Source: Sitta carolinensis (lineage: Eukaryota > Chordata > Aves > Passeriformes > Sittidae). Taken from it: a DNA stretch of 64,000 nucleotides. The stretch spans positions 6,110,001-6,174,000 of the forward strand of contig CM063292.1 in NCBI GenBank assembly GCA_032173965.1. Direction: 5' to 3'. A model generated the notes under the pieces. That model did no database searches, was not told where the DNA came from, and saw only the letters and a list, made by a program, of their open reading frames with translations. Positions 1 to 12,866 of this stretch are shown one piece after another. Both the position numbers and the translations under genes were made by a program. Each line of letters begins with the position of its first letter. The first letter of the stretch is position 1.

Positions 1-3000
1 TTGAAACCAAGGGTGAAAACCAATTGGCAGGAAGATGAAACAGGATCATGGCACTGTGCTTGACCTTTGCATGGGAGGTGATATAGGGAGGTCTAATGAA
101 CTTACCTAATTTAACTGTTTCTGCTCTTTGAAAGAGTTATCTACATTATGCAGTTTCGAAGAAGCAAAAGACAGGAAAAAAACAAACAAAGCTAAATAGA
201 AGGAATAAAAGCATCTCCAGGCTTATAACTTCATTTATGTAAAGACTTACTCCATAGATCAGAGTCAACAGAAACATGGCGTGCTGCTGTCACTAACAAG
301 ATTTTAAATAGCAGGCTTTATAATGACTATGTAAATTATTAACATGTAAATTTAGGGACAAATTATCTCCTCTGAATCTCAGGGTCCTGGAAGAAGAGAT
401 GCACAGATTCTTGAGGGAGCAGACTGAGCATGGGACTCTGCTCTAACTCCCAGGTGAAGGGGCTTGGTGAAATCATCTGGATCTGGTTTTCCTAAACACC
501 TGCAGAGGCTCCCCATCAACCACACTGATCTGCAGGGAGGGAAAAGACATCTCTGAAGACCTCAGGTCAGGGCTGCCATGAGGAATTCTTGCCCCTGATT
601 CCCTGCACAGCCTTTTCCAGCAAGCACACGTTTCCAGCAAGCTTGGCAGGAGGAGGAGTGCAGGTTGAGCTTTCTCCTTACAACTGTAGATTCACAAGTG
701 GGGAAGAAAATGGATGGAAGAGGAAGGACAGTGAAAGAGATGACAAAAGATGGTGCTGGGGAAAGAATGTGAAGAACAAGACATAAAACAATTGCAGATG
801 AGCAGGGAGACTCACCATTCCTGAGGAAAGAAAGAGGAGTTTGGGGAATGATGCAGGAGCCTAATTTTTCTGGGACAGATGGGAAAAGCTTCAACTGATG
901 ATCCTCCACAACCCCTGGTTAGTTCTCCTCATCCCATGCTCCTGTGGTCCCTCCCATCAGTGTCTTCCCTGTGCCAGCTCATTTTCCCCAACAAATTTTC
1001 TCAAGTGTTAATTGCACCAGCTAAGGAAAACTGTAGGATAGGCAGGGTGGCAAGGCAACAAGGCATCCTGGATCCTGTCATACCTGATGCCACAGTGTCC
1101 CCAGCAGCAGGGAGAAGTAATTACAGGAGAAATCCTACATAGCCTCTCCAGCCATGGGGACTGAACAAACAGGAGCCTACAGGTGCCCAGCATGAGCTGC
1201 AAAAAGCAGGACAGAATAGGAGAGACAGGAGGTGAGGCTAAGCTCCTGCCCCGAGCCGTGGGATGCACACTGAAGGACAGGCCACATCTGAAACCGTTCC
1301 CAGACACCACCACTGAAGAGACGATCATGTTTCTGATACCAGCCCTCCCAAAAGGAAAGGGCCCTGGCTAAAGTCTCAGGCTGTCAAAACTCCCACAGCT
1401 CAGGAATGCTAAACTAGCAAAAGCCAGATTTACTCTTCAGAAACTGTTTGAGGGTTCCTCCTTTGTACCATGTAGGAGGAACTGCAGACCTGATTTATTT
1501 TAGCTGAAAACAAGCCAGCACAGACAACATTTAAAATTTTTGCTTCCCAGCCCCGATGGCCTGACTGACTGAGGGAAATGAGCCAAGGTGACCTATCACC
1601 AGTGCTGCCAGCCCTGCCAACACAGGCCTGGAAAGAGGAGGCTCATCAATGTTTGGGCACTGAACCTCCTGCTTACATGGTTGTATGCATAGGTGGAAAA
1701 AAGCTGGTGCCCTTCAGGCTGTTTGGATGAGGCAGAATGACCACTGAAAAAGCAGCAGGATAACTGGTTTAACAAATAACCAGCTGCCAGAGCTGGTGAG
1801 TCTGCCCTGCCACCCCTGCAGCTAAAAGCCACGAGGGTTGTCTTATAAACTCATGAGATTGACACCAAATACATAACATAAATAATGAATGAAAGTCAAC
1901 TGGTCTAAGATCTATACTCCTCTAAGCCTGTGTTTGATGTGTCCAAGAGACACTGCTGCTAGTGACTCTGTGAAGGTAAGCAGGATGAGCTTGAGCTGCT
2001 CAGAGAGAACAGGATGAGATGGGAACAGTGTGGCCAGTGCCAGGTCTGACTGGCTGTGCCTCCTGCTCAGCACTGTGGCTGCCCCTCACAGGAGGGCATC
2101 GGTCCTAGCCAGAACACATCCCATGTGGCTGCCTTCAGATCTCTCTAACTGATTATTCAGAGAGAAATTAGGAGCTGTCAACAGGAGGTGAGGCCATTCC
2201 CCACTGCTATAGGGCCTCCAGGACTATCAGTGTCCAGGGGCACTTGGAGGAATCCTCCCACTCTGTCCTGTTAACACCGAGCTGGGAACTCACTCATGGA
2301 TCAGGCAGCTGTAAAGTTGGGGTAAGAGCCTCTCTGCACTTCTCTCCCACTTCTGGAGATAGAGCAGAGACTCAGAAGCAGCTGGACTGGGACAGCATCA
2401 TGTCAGTGACAGGTACAGTCAACACTGAGGTCAGTGGCAAAGCAGGAGGAGCTCAGAGCTGTTTCTCAGGCTGTAGTGAGGGCAGAGCAATCAGGCACTG
2501 CACACCCTGTATGTCAGGAGCAGAAATGGGGCTGCTGGGTATGGGAATTGGAAGTAGCCTGTTTCCAGACACTGACCACAGTGGACAGAAGCATTTCCTT
2601 CCTGCAGTATCAGACATGTGAGAGGAGTGTCCCAGAGATCTGACAGAAGTGAAAGAACCTCAACCTGCATAGAGCAGGAAAGAAATTTTGAATTTGTCCC
2701 ATGGCAAATTACTGTGTAATACACTACTTGCTCTAGTCCCTTCTGTTATTGTTCACTAAAATTCTTCTATGAGGTTTATCATCTCTTTTGAAACATGTGG
2801 AAATCTGCTCAGCATGGTAAACAGGAACAGGACAGAAAGAAAGAAAATTCACAAATTATTTCTTCCTGTAAGGGGTCAGCTTCCTCTAACTCAGGGTGAT
2901 TAATCTGAGATGTGCACCACCACAGCCCTCAGAAGAGAAACCTCACAAATCCCCTTTCTCACAAAACAAAGGCTGCTCACTGGAGTGTTCAGGTACTCAG

Positions 3001-3109
3001 TTACATTCAACACAAGCTAATTCACTTATCTTCAACAAGTGGGCTATTGATTTTTTGCCTGATTTCTAAGCTGCCTGAGGCTTTCTGAACTACAACAATA
3101 GCATCCTGC

Positions 3110-3112
<3 letters not shown>
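1..3112. other. Unannotated noncoding DNA, no gene recognised
   Basis: Several small open frames occur on both strands, the longest about 125 codons at 2244-2621, but none shows a domain, a codon-use signal or a matched splice pair. Patches around 880-1370 and 1990-2640 are richer in G+C than the rest, which is why frames stay open there. I see no interspersed repeat that I can name and no CpG island. Confidence 0.6.

Positions 3113-3155
<43 letters not shown>
3113..3155 (+). repeat. Poly-A tract, 43 bases
   Basis: An uninterrupted run of 43 A residues, followed by a purine-rich tail (gagtaaaaaaggagg). No upstream sequence recognisable as a processed transcript or SINE body precedes it, so it is called a simple repeat rather than a retroposed tail. 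CR1 elements, the main bird retrotransposons, do not end in poly-A. Confidence 0.97.
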
Positions 3156-3158
<3 letters not shown>

Positions 3159-4354
3159 TAAAAAAGGAGGAAACTCAGTGTAAAATACCCCTTTGCTCAT
3201 CAGTAATTTGGGTGACTTCTCGTTTGCTTAGTTGTGTCAGTATATTCAGCATAGCCAGGGTTTAGGAAACTTTCACAATACTGTTTCACTGGTCTCTGCT
3301 TTATAACTTGATACCATAAACTGCATTCTACTTATTTCTGGGATGAAAATATTGCAGGTCATTTTTGTCCATGAAGAGATATTACCCAGTTACTAGGAGT
3401 TATTTGCTAATTGTGCTGCCAGAGTCACAGAGCTGGAGTCTTGTGACTTTTGTGATTACCACACACAGTCAAGAACGAAATGGCACAGCTCATGCTTCTG
3501 GGGTAAAAATATTAACAATATAAAACAGGTTCACACTCACAAGTCATATCTGCTTTTGTGACAGAAACATATCAGCTGCACTGCATTCAATAATTCAACC
3601 TCCCAGATGCTGATTTTAGTGTGATGTTGGGTTAGTGTCATTGCTTTTGCCCCATTGGTACACAGACAGGCTGAAATGCCTATTCATAATTTCAGGATCT
3701 AGATACAAATGAACCACAGGAAAACTCAGACTTTTTGAATGTGTTAAATTATCTTTGTTCATTTGCAAGATGAAATAGGCTTGTGTGCTTCTGCATCTGA
3801 GTTTTAAGATACATTTAGCCTACGTTTTAGTAAGCTGTTGTCAGTGCAGGTCATGTACCGTTATTATAAAGTCCAAAATAGAAAAAGTACTTAATTTAGA
3901 GAATAAAGCCTTAAAAAGATGACTGAATATTGTGCTGCTGAAAACAGATTTATAGATAAAACTGGACTACTAAGCCAATATACTGTAACTAAAGTAATTT
4001 TCCTTTAAGTAAGAATAATCTTAAGAGTAGATTATCATTTTGAGGGATGGGTTCCTACACAGGCAAAACAGAGTCCTAATTTTCCATCCCAAAGAGGACA
4101 TCAGAACCATAACCCTTGGTCCCTAAGCACAGTGGACTAACAGACAACTAAACAGAAGTGTCAGGAATCTTCCAAACCATGTTTTTCCTCATACTTCTCC
4201 CTGAGGGAATATGAGGTTATTTTCTCTAATTTTCTCTCTTTTGTCTGCCAGCTAAAACACAACACTGCTGAAAAACTTTATCCAAATGAGGCCCCCCAGT
4301 CTCCAAATTTGGAATCTCGTGTACGTTTTGCTTCACCTCCTGGTTCTGGAGGAC
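3156..4354. other. Unannotated AT-rich DNA
   Basis: No gene, repeat family or CpG patch is recognisable. The stretch ends at the upstream edge of the CR1 fragment, whose exact 5' boundary is not visible because CR1 copies are truncated at random. Confidence 0.55.
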
Positions 4355-4780
4355 AATGAAGATGCTGAAGGGCCTTGAGGGGAACCCATAGGAGGAGCAG
4401 CTGAGGGCTCTGGGGCTGTTCAGCCTGGGCAGGAGCAGCAGAGGGGAGACCCCATCACAGAGAAACATCTTTGTTGGGGAGAGGAGAGGCAGGCACTGCT
4501 TTCTGCTCTGGTGCCAGTGACAGCCCCCGAGGGAAAGGCCTGCAGTGCCAGGGAGGATTAGGTTGGATATCACAAAGTTCTTGCCCCAGAGGGTGGCTGG
4601 GCACTGGCACAGGCTCCCCAGGGACGTGGGCACAGCACCAGCCTGGCAGAGCTGCAGGAATGTTTGCACAGGGCTGTCAGGCACAGGGTGGAATTGATGG
4701 GGTGTCCTGGGCAGGGACAGGAGCTGGACTCAATTACCCTTGTGGGTCCCTTCCAAATCAGAGTATTTTGTATATTTGTA
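4355..4780 (+). mobile_element. CR1 LINE fragment, 5'-truncated, sense orientation
   Basis: The stretch from about 4355 reads like the terminal part of the CR1 reverse-transcriptase frame and the 3' untranslated region: a run ending in 'ggggctgttcagcctggg', then 'aggttggatatcacaaagtt', 'ccagagggtggctgggcact', 'ggctccccagggacgtgg', and a closing 'ggagctggactcaattaccc' with 'tgtgggtcccttcc'. It ends in a decayed form of the CR1 terminal octamers (gtattttgtatatttg). Its opening matches the conserved block that in intact copies encodes the end of the polymerase. The copy is non-functional: no long frame survives and roughly the last 430 bases of a 4-5 kb element remain. The 3' wording resembles the copy at 24.3 kb, so both may belong to one subfamily. 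The open frames on both strands here are by-products of the element. Confidence 0.92.
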
Positions 4781-7700
4781 AACTGCAACTAAAAAAAAAA
4801 AAATACAACTAAACATTTCCACTCATCTCATGTCTTAGCAGAGAGGGCTGGTGCTGCATTTTGGGTCCAGAGAAGATGACTTCAGAAAGCCTGACATGCA
4901 GGAGCTGTGACTGTGAGAGCTCTGCAGCATCACACGGGGGTTCTGCCACTGGAGAAGCTCCACACACTGGTGGGCTCATCCCACCTGCCCCTCACCCATG
5001 CATTTAGAATTTTCTGCAGCATAGAGGGGGATTCCAAGAGGACAGGCTCTCACTTGCCCATGGGACGAATATCTTCCTACCAGTCATTTATCCATGTAAG
5101 TTAGCTCAGATCTGCCTCCAGCAGTTTCCATTGCTCTTAAAATGCACGTTTTCCAAATAAGAAACACAAAATTCAAGTGTGCATTCCCACTGTTCCATGG
5201 CAGAGGAATGCACTCTCAGACACCAGCAATGCTGCAGCCAAGCCAGGCTGCAGCTGAAGCAATTCCTGATCCCCTACACTCTGTCAATACCTGCAGGTGG
5301 GGGGAGAAATCTGTCAAGTGCAATACAATTCCAGTAAAGATATCTCCTCTGTTCTCTTTGTCAAATTGACACACACAGATATTTCAATCTATACTTCGTG
5401 GTTAAAATTGATCCTAGTGAGAGGATATGTAGCTTGATCAAACTTCTGTAGGACTGAATCAAACAGGATTGATGACACAAAATACCTGCTTCAAAAAAGA
5501 AGGAAGTTTTTCTTGTGATAATGGGGAGCTGGAGTCTTGGTGAGGCACAGGCAGGACAAAAAAGAAGCTCTAGCATGACCAGTTATCTCTAATACCACTA
5601 AATTCAGGGAACATATAAACAAGACTAAAACATCTCTATATAGAATTCAGTCACTTTCAAAATGGTGACCTTTTACACTGTATTAAAAATCCACATGTTA
5701 TCAAAAACCCACTTATTTTCAGTTTCTGTCCTACAATGTCAGCTGTTACTTCACAGCTCTGTGCCTGTGGAGGGATGGGAAAGTGTGAATGTGCAGGTCC
5801 TTTAAAACCTAACAATCTTGGCTCATTTAGGATAAAGTCCTAAAGTAAATAGAATTGTAAGCACAATACGGTTTTTGAAGTGGTGATCCAAGATAATTTT
5901 GATCTACAGTACTCAGCTAAGATAAAAAGGTAAAATTCAGTATCATATAAATGTATCTACATAAGCATTGTACTTAGATTAAATTTAATATAGAAAAATA
6001 TTTTCCCTGTGTAGTCAGTAGATAATGTTAACTGGATCATAATTTTCACATTATAAAGGATCTGACCAGACAATGAGCATGTATTAGTTTGGCAAACACT
6101 ATTAAATGCAGTGATTATTTCAGAGCCAAGATCCACATGTACCTGCTAGCAAAGAATTAACTCCCAAAAAAATGGTTTGGGGATCAGATCACTACATTAC
6201 ATTACACCTGAGCTTAAAAAGATAAATTTAACAACATACTCTGTAACTAAGGTGGATTATAAAAACTATTTGAATAATTGCCATAAAGGAAAACCTGGGT
6301 TGCCAATCCAGTTTCAATATTCTTTCTGTCACATATTTGCTTGCTTCAGCTTCTTCTTCCACTGAACTGTACTTGGCTTTCTATGACTTCGTTTTGTATT
6401 TTCACACCAAAGAAAGCAATTAATTTAAATCATAAAAGCAATCCAAAATGCTGGTGTAAAAAAGTAATTTCCCATTGGTTCCAGACCTAGACTAAGATGT
6501 GCTGGTTTTGGTCAAAATTGTGAAAGCAGCATACCATTACAGCACTCCAGCAGGGTGCAGGAATCTAGGGTTATCCAGGGAAATATTAAGAAAAAGGTGG
6601 GAGGATAAAATAAGGCTTCTGTAATGACCAATAGGACCAAGGAGAAAACAAATTAAGTTGTAAAAACACATATTATAATTCAGGTATTGTGTAATAATAA
6701 ATTTTGTACTAATGATAAAATGAACATCTTGATCTGCAGGTATTCTGAATCCTCCTTTACAAGCAAGGATGGGATTCTCAATTGCTACTGAAAATCCGAC
6801 ATGATGAGAGCACTGGGACTAGTTCACTGTCTCCAGACACCCAGAACTGATGGCCAGTGACCAGCTCCCATATCTTCAAGAAAAATTACAGTTTTCCCTC
6901 TGTATTCTTCCTGTAGTCTCACAATTACTACCCCACTTTAGTCAGAAAACAGGTGAGTACATTAAATAATTTTTGTAAATATAAATGTTATGAAGCAATT
7001 TATTATTTGTCTTTTCATAAGGATTTCTAGATTAAAAACCCTTCAAGACTCAATCCTACAACTTTCAGTTCATTAATCATCAGCAGGAGCTCTAATGATA
7101 GATAGAAAAATGTGATTTATAGGCATATGACTAACCAGTATGGATTTTGGCAAAATAAAAACCCATAAGATGCTCTTCAATCCATTATTGCCCACAAATG
7201 CAGGAAAAAACAATACTATGTCAACAATTGCCAACCATATACCACAGAAACTTCCTGTAATATAGAGAGAAAAATGAGAGCAATTGGAGATTCTAATCCC
7301 TATAAACCCATTGAAAAATACATTTTTATTAACAGCCTCTATAGTCTGCCCAAAAAGATTTAAAAATGGATAGGAAACAATGACCCTTGAAAGGCTAAAA
7401 TCGTTGCATGGAGATAGTTCAGGTAATCATTGAAGCCCATAGAGCAAAACTCAATGAGGAACCTCAACACTCCCAGTGCCTCATCCACAGCAGCCTGCCA
7501 GAGCAGCCTCAGGCAAGAGCAACTGCTCCACTTCCACAGGCATGCATCAGGTTTGGACATCAGGCAGGCAAACCGTGCACAATACAGCTGAATAAAGGCA
7601 ATTTCAATTTTTGGAAATCCAGAACAAGGAGTCCCTGTCCTCACCCTGCCACTGCCCCCAGGGCAGGTGTGAGCCCGGGCCAAGAAAGTGCTCTAAGAAA

Positions 7701-9436
7701 AACGTGGCCACATTCAAACCACATATCCCACTTCCATAAAGTGACTGAGGCAGTTGGAAGTGTACATACCACCGAAATTTGATAATATTTGGAAACTTAA
7801 TTTTTTAATCTTAGGAGTCTTAAGTTTTAGGCATTACTGAGTGTATTTTCATAGGATTTTAGAAACCAGAAAGGGAAGCCATGGGCCTATCTGTCTTTTC
7901 AAAAGCACCTGTGCAGTGCAGTGACCTTCCCAGGCTACTTGAATTTTGTTTTGAAAATCATGAGATGTTTCTCTATACCTCCAAGTGCCTAAACCATTAA
8001 TTTGATAACATAATACCTAATAATTTAGGGATATCTGCTCTACCTATTTTTGAAAGAACACCAAAAGCACCATAAGGAAAGCAAAGACTAGCAGATAACT
8101 ATTTTTTGAGGCTTTTATTGTAGTTGAAGGAACTATCAAATAGACACTCATAATCCTTCCACCTATGCTAACATGTTATTTGTGCAAGTTTTAGAAAGGG
8201 GTTATCAAGTTAATAGCAAGTTTTACAAAACAGCACCAGCTTTCCTGGTAGAATGTAAAACTAAAATTCTAAATGTCCCAGTGTCTGAAAGAGAGCCTCC
8301 TAACCAGCTCCCTCTATCTGAACCTGTGTTTGGCTGATGCTGCAAATTTATCTAGCTAAGTGAAACATGGGATGTTTTTCTAGCAAAACAACTGAATGAC
8401 ATAGCAAAGCACAGCAGGGCAATTTAACCCAGCAGTGTACTCGAACTGAGATCTGCATACTCCAAAACTCCTGGTATTGCTCTCACCTGTCTCTGCCTTT
8501 CCAAAGAGAAAATAATTTAAACCACCTGTTAATGAAACCATGATTCTGTGTCTACCTCAATCTTTTGTTCAATGAACTGTTGCTGGCCAGTTTGCAGCTT
8601 TCATCATGATTATTTTGCTCTGTTCTTACCAGTGTATTAATACACCCCTTCACTTTCTAGTGAACCTTTACACACTTCTGCATTATGAAGTCTGTGTAAT
8701 TAATTGAGGACTTCTACTTATTGCTCCACTTTTCCATGGTTACACAGATTTCAAGGAAGGGCAGCCTTACTTTACTACAACATTGTGACTGGCTGGTTCC
8801 TGGCTGCAAAGGGCAGGGAAATGGTAAAGCACAAGGATGGATTTGGTTTCTGATTGAGGCAGGCAGGATGCAAAGCAACTCATTCTACCAACAGGAGATG
8901 TTTTCCAGACACCTGCTCCACGTGGATGCTCCATTGCTAGAGGTGCCTGTGTCCAGCACTGAGAATCACATCTGCAATCTCCACAGAGGCATTTCCACAG
9001 CCTCTGCATTGCTGGCAGCTTTCTATCCCATTCCTGACAATCACAAGCCAGAACTAGCACCACTGTCCTGCTTATAGCTCTCCTTGACTTTACAGGGAAT
9101 ACAGAGGGATGCATGTTGGCATTCAGTGTTTGGCATAACTTATGTCCAGCTGTAGGTCTCATTTTCCTTTTATGAATATTGAAATAGTGCTGAAAAACAA
9201 CACAGAGCTCTTATCTGATGCTCCTGCCCCCATCCAAATAATTACCAGTGTACCAAATACTCTGCAAATCAGAGACAGTTTTCTATGTTTCCTGTGATTT
9301 CTCTCAACTAATTAACATTTCGTTAAGAATAATTTTTGCAACTGTAAACATATTGAATCTTTCAGAAAATAATAACATCAAATCCAGTGTTTAGCCTTTT
9401 TTCCTACATAAGCATATCACATGGTTAGTAGATGTT
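4781..9436. other. Unannotated noncoding DNA
   Basis: No gene or known repeat recognised. A 125-codon open frame at 7408-7782 (+), with an overlapping 107-codon frame on the other strand, lies in a locally GC-richer patch; its translation has no recognisable motif or signal peptide, and I regard it as chance. An A12 run at 4790 marks the DNA just behind the CR1 end. A pair of opposing frames at 8721-9162 is also unconvincing. Confidence 0.55.
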
Positions 9437-9480
9437 TGGATGTGTGCACACAGACACGTGTGTGTGCACCCATGTGTCTC
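9437..9480. repeat. Degenerate CA/TG alternating purine-pyrimidine stretch
   Basis: About 44 bases made mostly of alternating TG and CA steps (gatgtgtgcacacagac, acgtgtgtgtgcaccc, atgtgtc) with partial self-complementarity. It looks like a decayed microsatellite. Such alternating tracts can adopt Z-DNA; whether this one does is not shown. Confidence 0.7.
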
Positions 9481-12400
9481 ACAGGATGGAAAAACTCTTC
9501 CCTTCCAAAAAACACAACAAATATTTAACCAAACACAAGTAAACAAAAGCAATGCTAGCATCTCGTGTTATTTATGATTTACCAAAAGTGGGAAAATCAC
9601 TGAGTATGGTAGAATGACTTAATAGTGTAGAAGAGAGATGGAGAAAGGACAATTAAAGACACTCATGAACACACAGACAGAGCCTCAGCTTCACACATGT
9701 CTGGGGGGAAGGGGACAGGGGTGATGGCATTCATTACACCCTGCTGTCTCCTTCAGGCAGAAAGGTTCCCATTTGCATCCAGACAAGTTACAACTGTCCT
9801 TTAATTCCTCAATGACTAAACATTGCAGTGTATTAATTACAGCAGGAACTACAAAGTACTGTACCCTATCAATGTTCATTAGTATAGAAAAACGCAAAAA
9901 AAAATGAAAGGCTGCCTTCCCATTTCCTCCTAAATGACTGATTTTGCAAGAAATGCTTCCACCCTAGAATTGACAGTGCTGCATCTTCCTTTCTAAGCCA
10001 AGGGTTACACTGCTCAGTCTAGGACAGAACTACAGAAATACTGCAGAGTTTGACTGGCACCAGTCCTTCACATGAAAAAAGTGACTGTGATCCAACTGAC
10101 ACTGCCTGGATACCCTCCTTTCTCTCAAAAGCCAAAAGACATTATTAAGGTTAAGCTCTGTGTGTACCAACAGGTGACCTTTCCCCGTGAGGTGAAGGTT
10201 GTTTAGAGTTCTCTCAAGTCTGTCTGATTTCTTGCAAGTCTCCCTCAAGATGATGAGTCCGTGAATCAACTCTGAGCCTATATTACACAAAAACCAAGAT
10301 GATAAGTCTTACCCAGAAACAAAAGATGATTAAGGTCATAAGTGGCCACCTGGGGGTCAGACTGGGTAGCATTATGAAAACATACTTGTGCATTTTTTGG
10401 TATGATTTTGCTTATTTTGGACTTTGCCTTCAGTGAAAGCTAAAGCAACAGGGCAGAATTTAAACTCTGTTTATTTGTCCCAATTTACACCACCTTTACT
10501 TGCCCCCCTTGGCCAGCCCTCACACCAGGCTCTGCTGTGTGTGAAATGATGAAAGAGAGGAGTGTCCATTGGTCAGTTTAGGTTAATACCACTAACCCAA
10601 GTCAACTTTGGTGTGGCTTGTTTTTTAACCCACAACTCAGGAGGTGTCTACGTGGTATCTAATATGTATGAGCCTCTATACACTACACAGCACTTACAGT
10701 GCATTTTAAAAAGCTACTCCTTTTATAAGTTAAAACCTACAATACATTTTTAACCAGTTCTTGAGTATTCTAAAAGGAAATGTTTCTGGTTTCTAAGCCA
10801 GAACTGGTCATTTTTTTCTACGGTATATGATGTTTGAAAATCAGTTCTTCCTATTATAGATTTCTCCCTCAGCTTGTAGAAAATCCATGATTCCCTAAAC
10901 ATTGGTCTTTGAAAGCACATTGACTAAAATCTTCATGCCTAATTCATGAAGTGTAGTCTGGAGATTAGTGGAGCTGGACATAGACCAGGAATACTTTATC
11001 ATATTCTAATAAGCAGAGGCTGAAAATTGCATTTCTAAAGCTTCAGTATTAAAGGGCACACTGCAAAACATGACCCAAACATAACTCAGTAGTTCTACAC
11101 TGTCTGTAAAGGCTTTGATATGATAAAGTATGCTGACGAGGGGAATAAACACAACTAGAAATTTCTGTATTTAAGGAGAGGGGAAAAAACAGCAAACACT
11201 ACATGTATACATCAAAGCATATATTGTATATTATAAACTCATATAATGCGATCCCAATGGAACAACCCTTGTACTGCTATCGATTATATGAACACACCAT
11301 GGAACATCATTGCAATAACATAAAATTAAGCTTATGTAGCAAATGTGACAGTAAAAAAAGCTAGTAAAAAATAGTCTGCAAGGCCAACGTAATCATTACC
11401 ATAAAACTCTTAATGACATCTCGCCATACAATACACCAGAAAAATGTGAAGATTAAAATTGCCAGAGGAGAAACATGAATATTTTTTACTTGTGGTGCTT
11501 GTGTTATTTAAAAGGCAAACTGCTCCCCACTCCTTTTTTTGTTGTTGTTGTTTACTTGGGGTTTTTTATTACAGCATAACTAGATTAGAGAAGGAATGAT
11601 ATAGGCCAAGGTTTCTAATTCCTCTACAGCAGGATCTGTGCGTAGCAAATGAACTTTGAAAATATCTTTTCATATAATAGATTTATCTTCTCATGTAGTA
11701 GAGTGAAGATAAAAATCTCTCCCATCATGTTACATTGTCAGGATCTATTTTGGGAAGAAGGCAGGCATTGAATATCCCTGGATAAGGGAAGTACCCCTGG
11801 AAAGAAAGCAAAAATCCTAGAGAACTGCACTATTCTGTGTGGTTTTCCACCCTTACAAGTGCTGAGACAGAACATTTCCTGGGGAGGAGCCCCAGCAGAG
11901 GCAGGGCAGGGGGACACCCCCACTGATTCCCACTCATCCAGGTCTCCCCACATTGCACCATGTCTGAAAACTGGGGATGTTCCATGCTGCCATGCCTCCT
12001 CCCTGCTCCTCCACAGATTAAAACCTCTGCAGAAGTCCAGCCCCATTTACAGGCTAAGCATGGTCCCTAGATTTGCTACCTTGGTCTGGTGGTGGGAGAT
12101 TTATAAATTAAGTGAGTAATGAGTGGCTGCTCATTACACAGATAATTGGATTGGGCAAAGTATGAAAAATAGTCCACATATTACCTATAAACCAAAACTA
12201 AGGAGTATAAACTGAGAAAACAAGTAAAATTATCAGTACCTATGTCCATAGCAGTCATCTGTGGTCATGTTACACAGAAAACTTGAACAGGCAGGGATGT
12301 TGTATCAAGAAAAAAATAAAGAAAATAAACAAAGGATGATTTGATCAGAGCTGCAAGACTTGAAATGAGTGAAAACCATCAGTCACAGTGACCAACAAAC

Positions 12401-12843
12401 CCTGGCAGTGTAAACAAGGTAGAAATGATAGTCAATAAAATCACAATTAGGTACACTGAGTGTCAGCGTTCCTGTGTGCTCACAATCAAGGAAATCAATA
12501 ACTAACACTGAAAATTCTCCACTATTTGCTTTCACTTTATATTTTCAATTTATTTTTTTCTATTTGGCTTCCCCAGTTGATTCCATGAAGAATATCTTTA
12601 ATAAAAAGCAGTTCCAATAGTGGTAACAGTGCAATAGGAACCAAGTGCAAGAGAACTTAGAGGGGCCCACCAGTTATTACTGAAATTTAAGTGGGGGGAA
12701 TAAAAACAACAGGTTTACAAATAACTGAAGAGACTGGACACTCCTTTTCACACCAACACAGTTTAAATAAAGGAAGTGTAAAAGCCAGCAACTTTTACTG
12801 CTCCAAATATCTTTGCCGTTGAAGAGTCCTTAGTGCTAGAAAC
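9481..12843. other. Unannotated noncoding DNA
   Basis: No gene or nameable repeat. The segment holds a pair of 9-base inverted repeats, ACCAGTTCT at 10753-10761 and AGAACTGGT at 10800-10808, and a short (TTG)4 run near 11549. A GC-richer patch at 11840-12010 keeps frames open on both strands (86 and 102 codons) without any recognisable protein. Confidence 0.55.
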
Positions 12844-12866
12844 TTAGAATTAAAAAAAAATTCTAA
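12844..12866. repeat. Small inverted repeat, 8-bp arms
   Basis: TTAGAATT (12844-12851) and AATTCTAA (12859-12866) are perfect reverse complements around a 7-base A loop. Probably a chance product of AT-rich DNA. Confidence 0.85.

Noticed and set aside
4226..4812. Frames of 152 and 113 codons
   Set aside because: They lie mostly within the CR1 fragment, chiefly in its 3' region and partly antisense, and do not encode the reverse transcriptase.
6500..6530. 'gtgctggttttggt' as the start of a bird LTR
   Set aside because: Similarity stops after the first dozen bases and no poly-A signal or second end follows.
7408..7782. 125-codon + strand frame as a possible gene
   Set aside because: Overlapped by a similar frame on the - strand, no motif, no signal peptide, no splice context.
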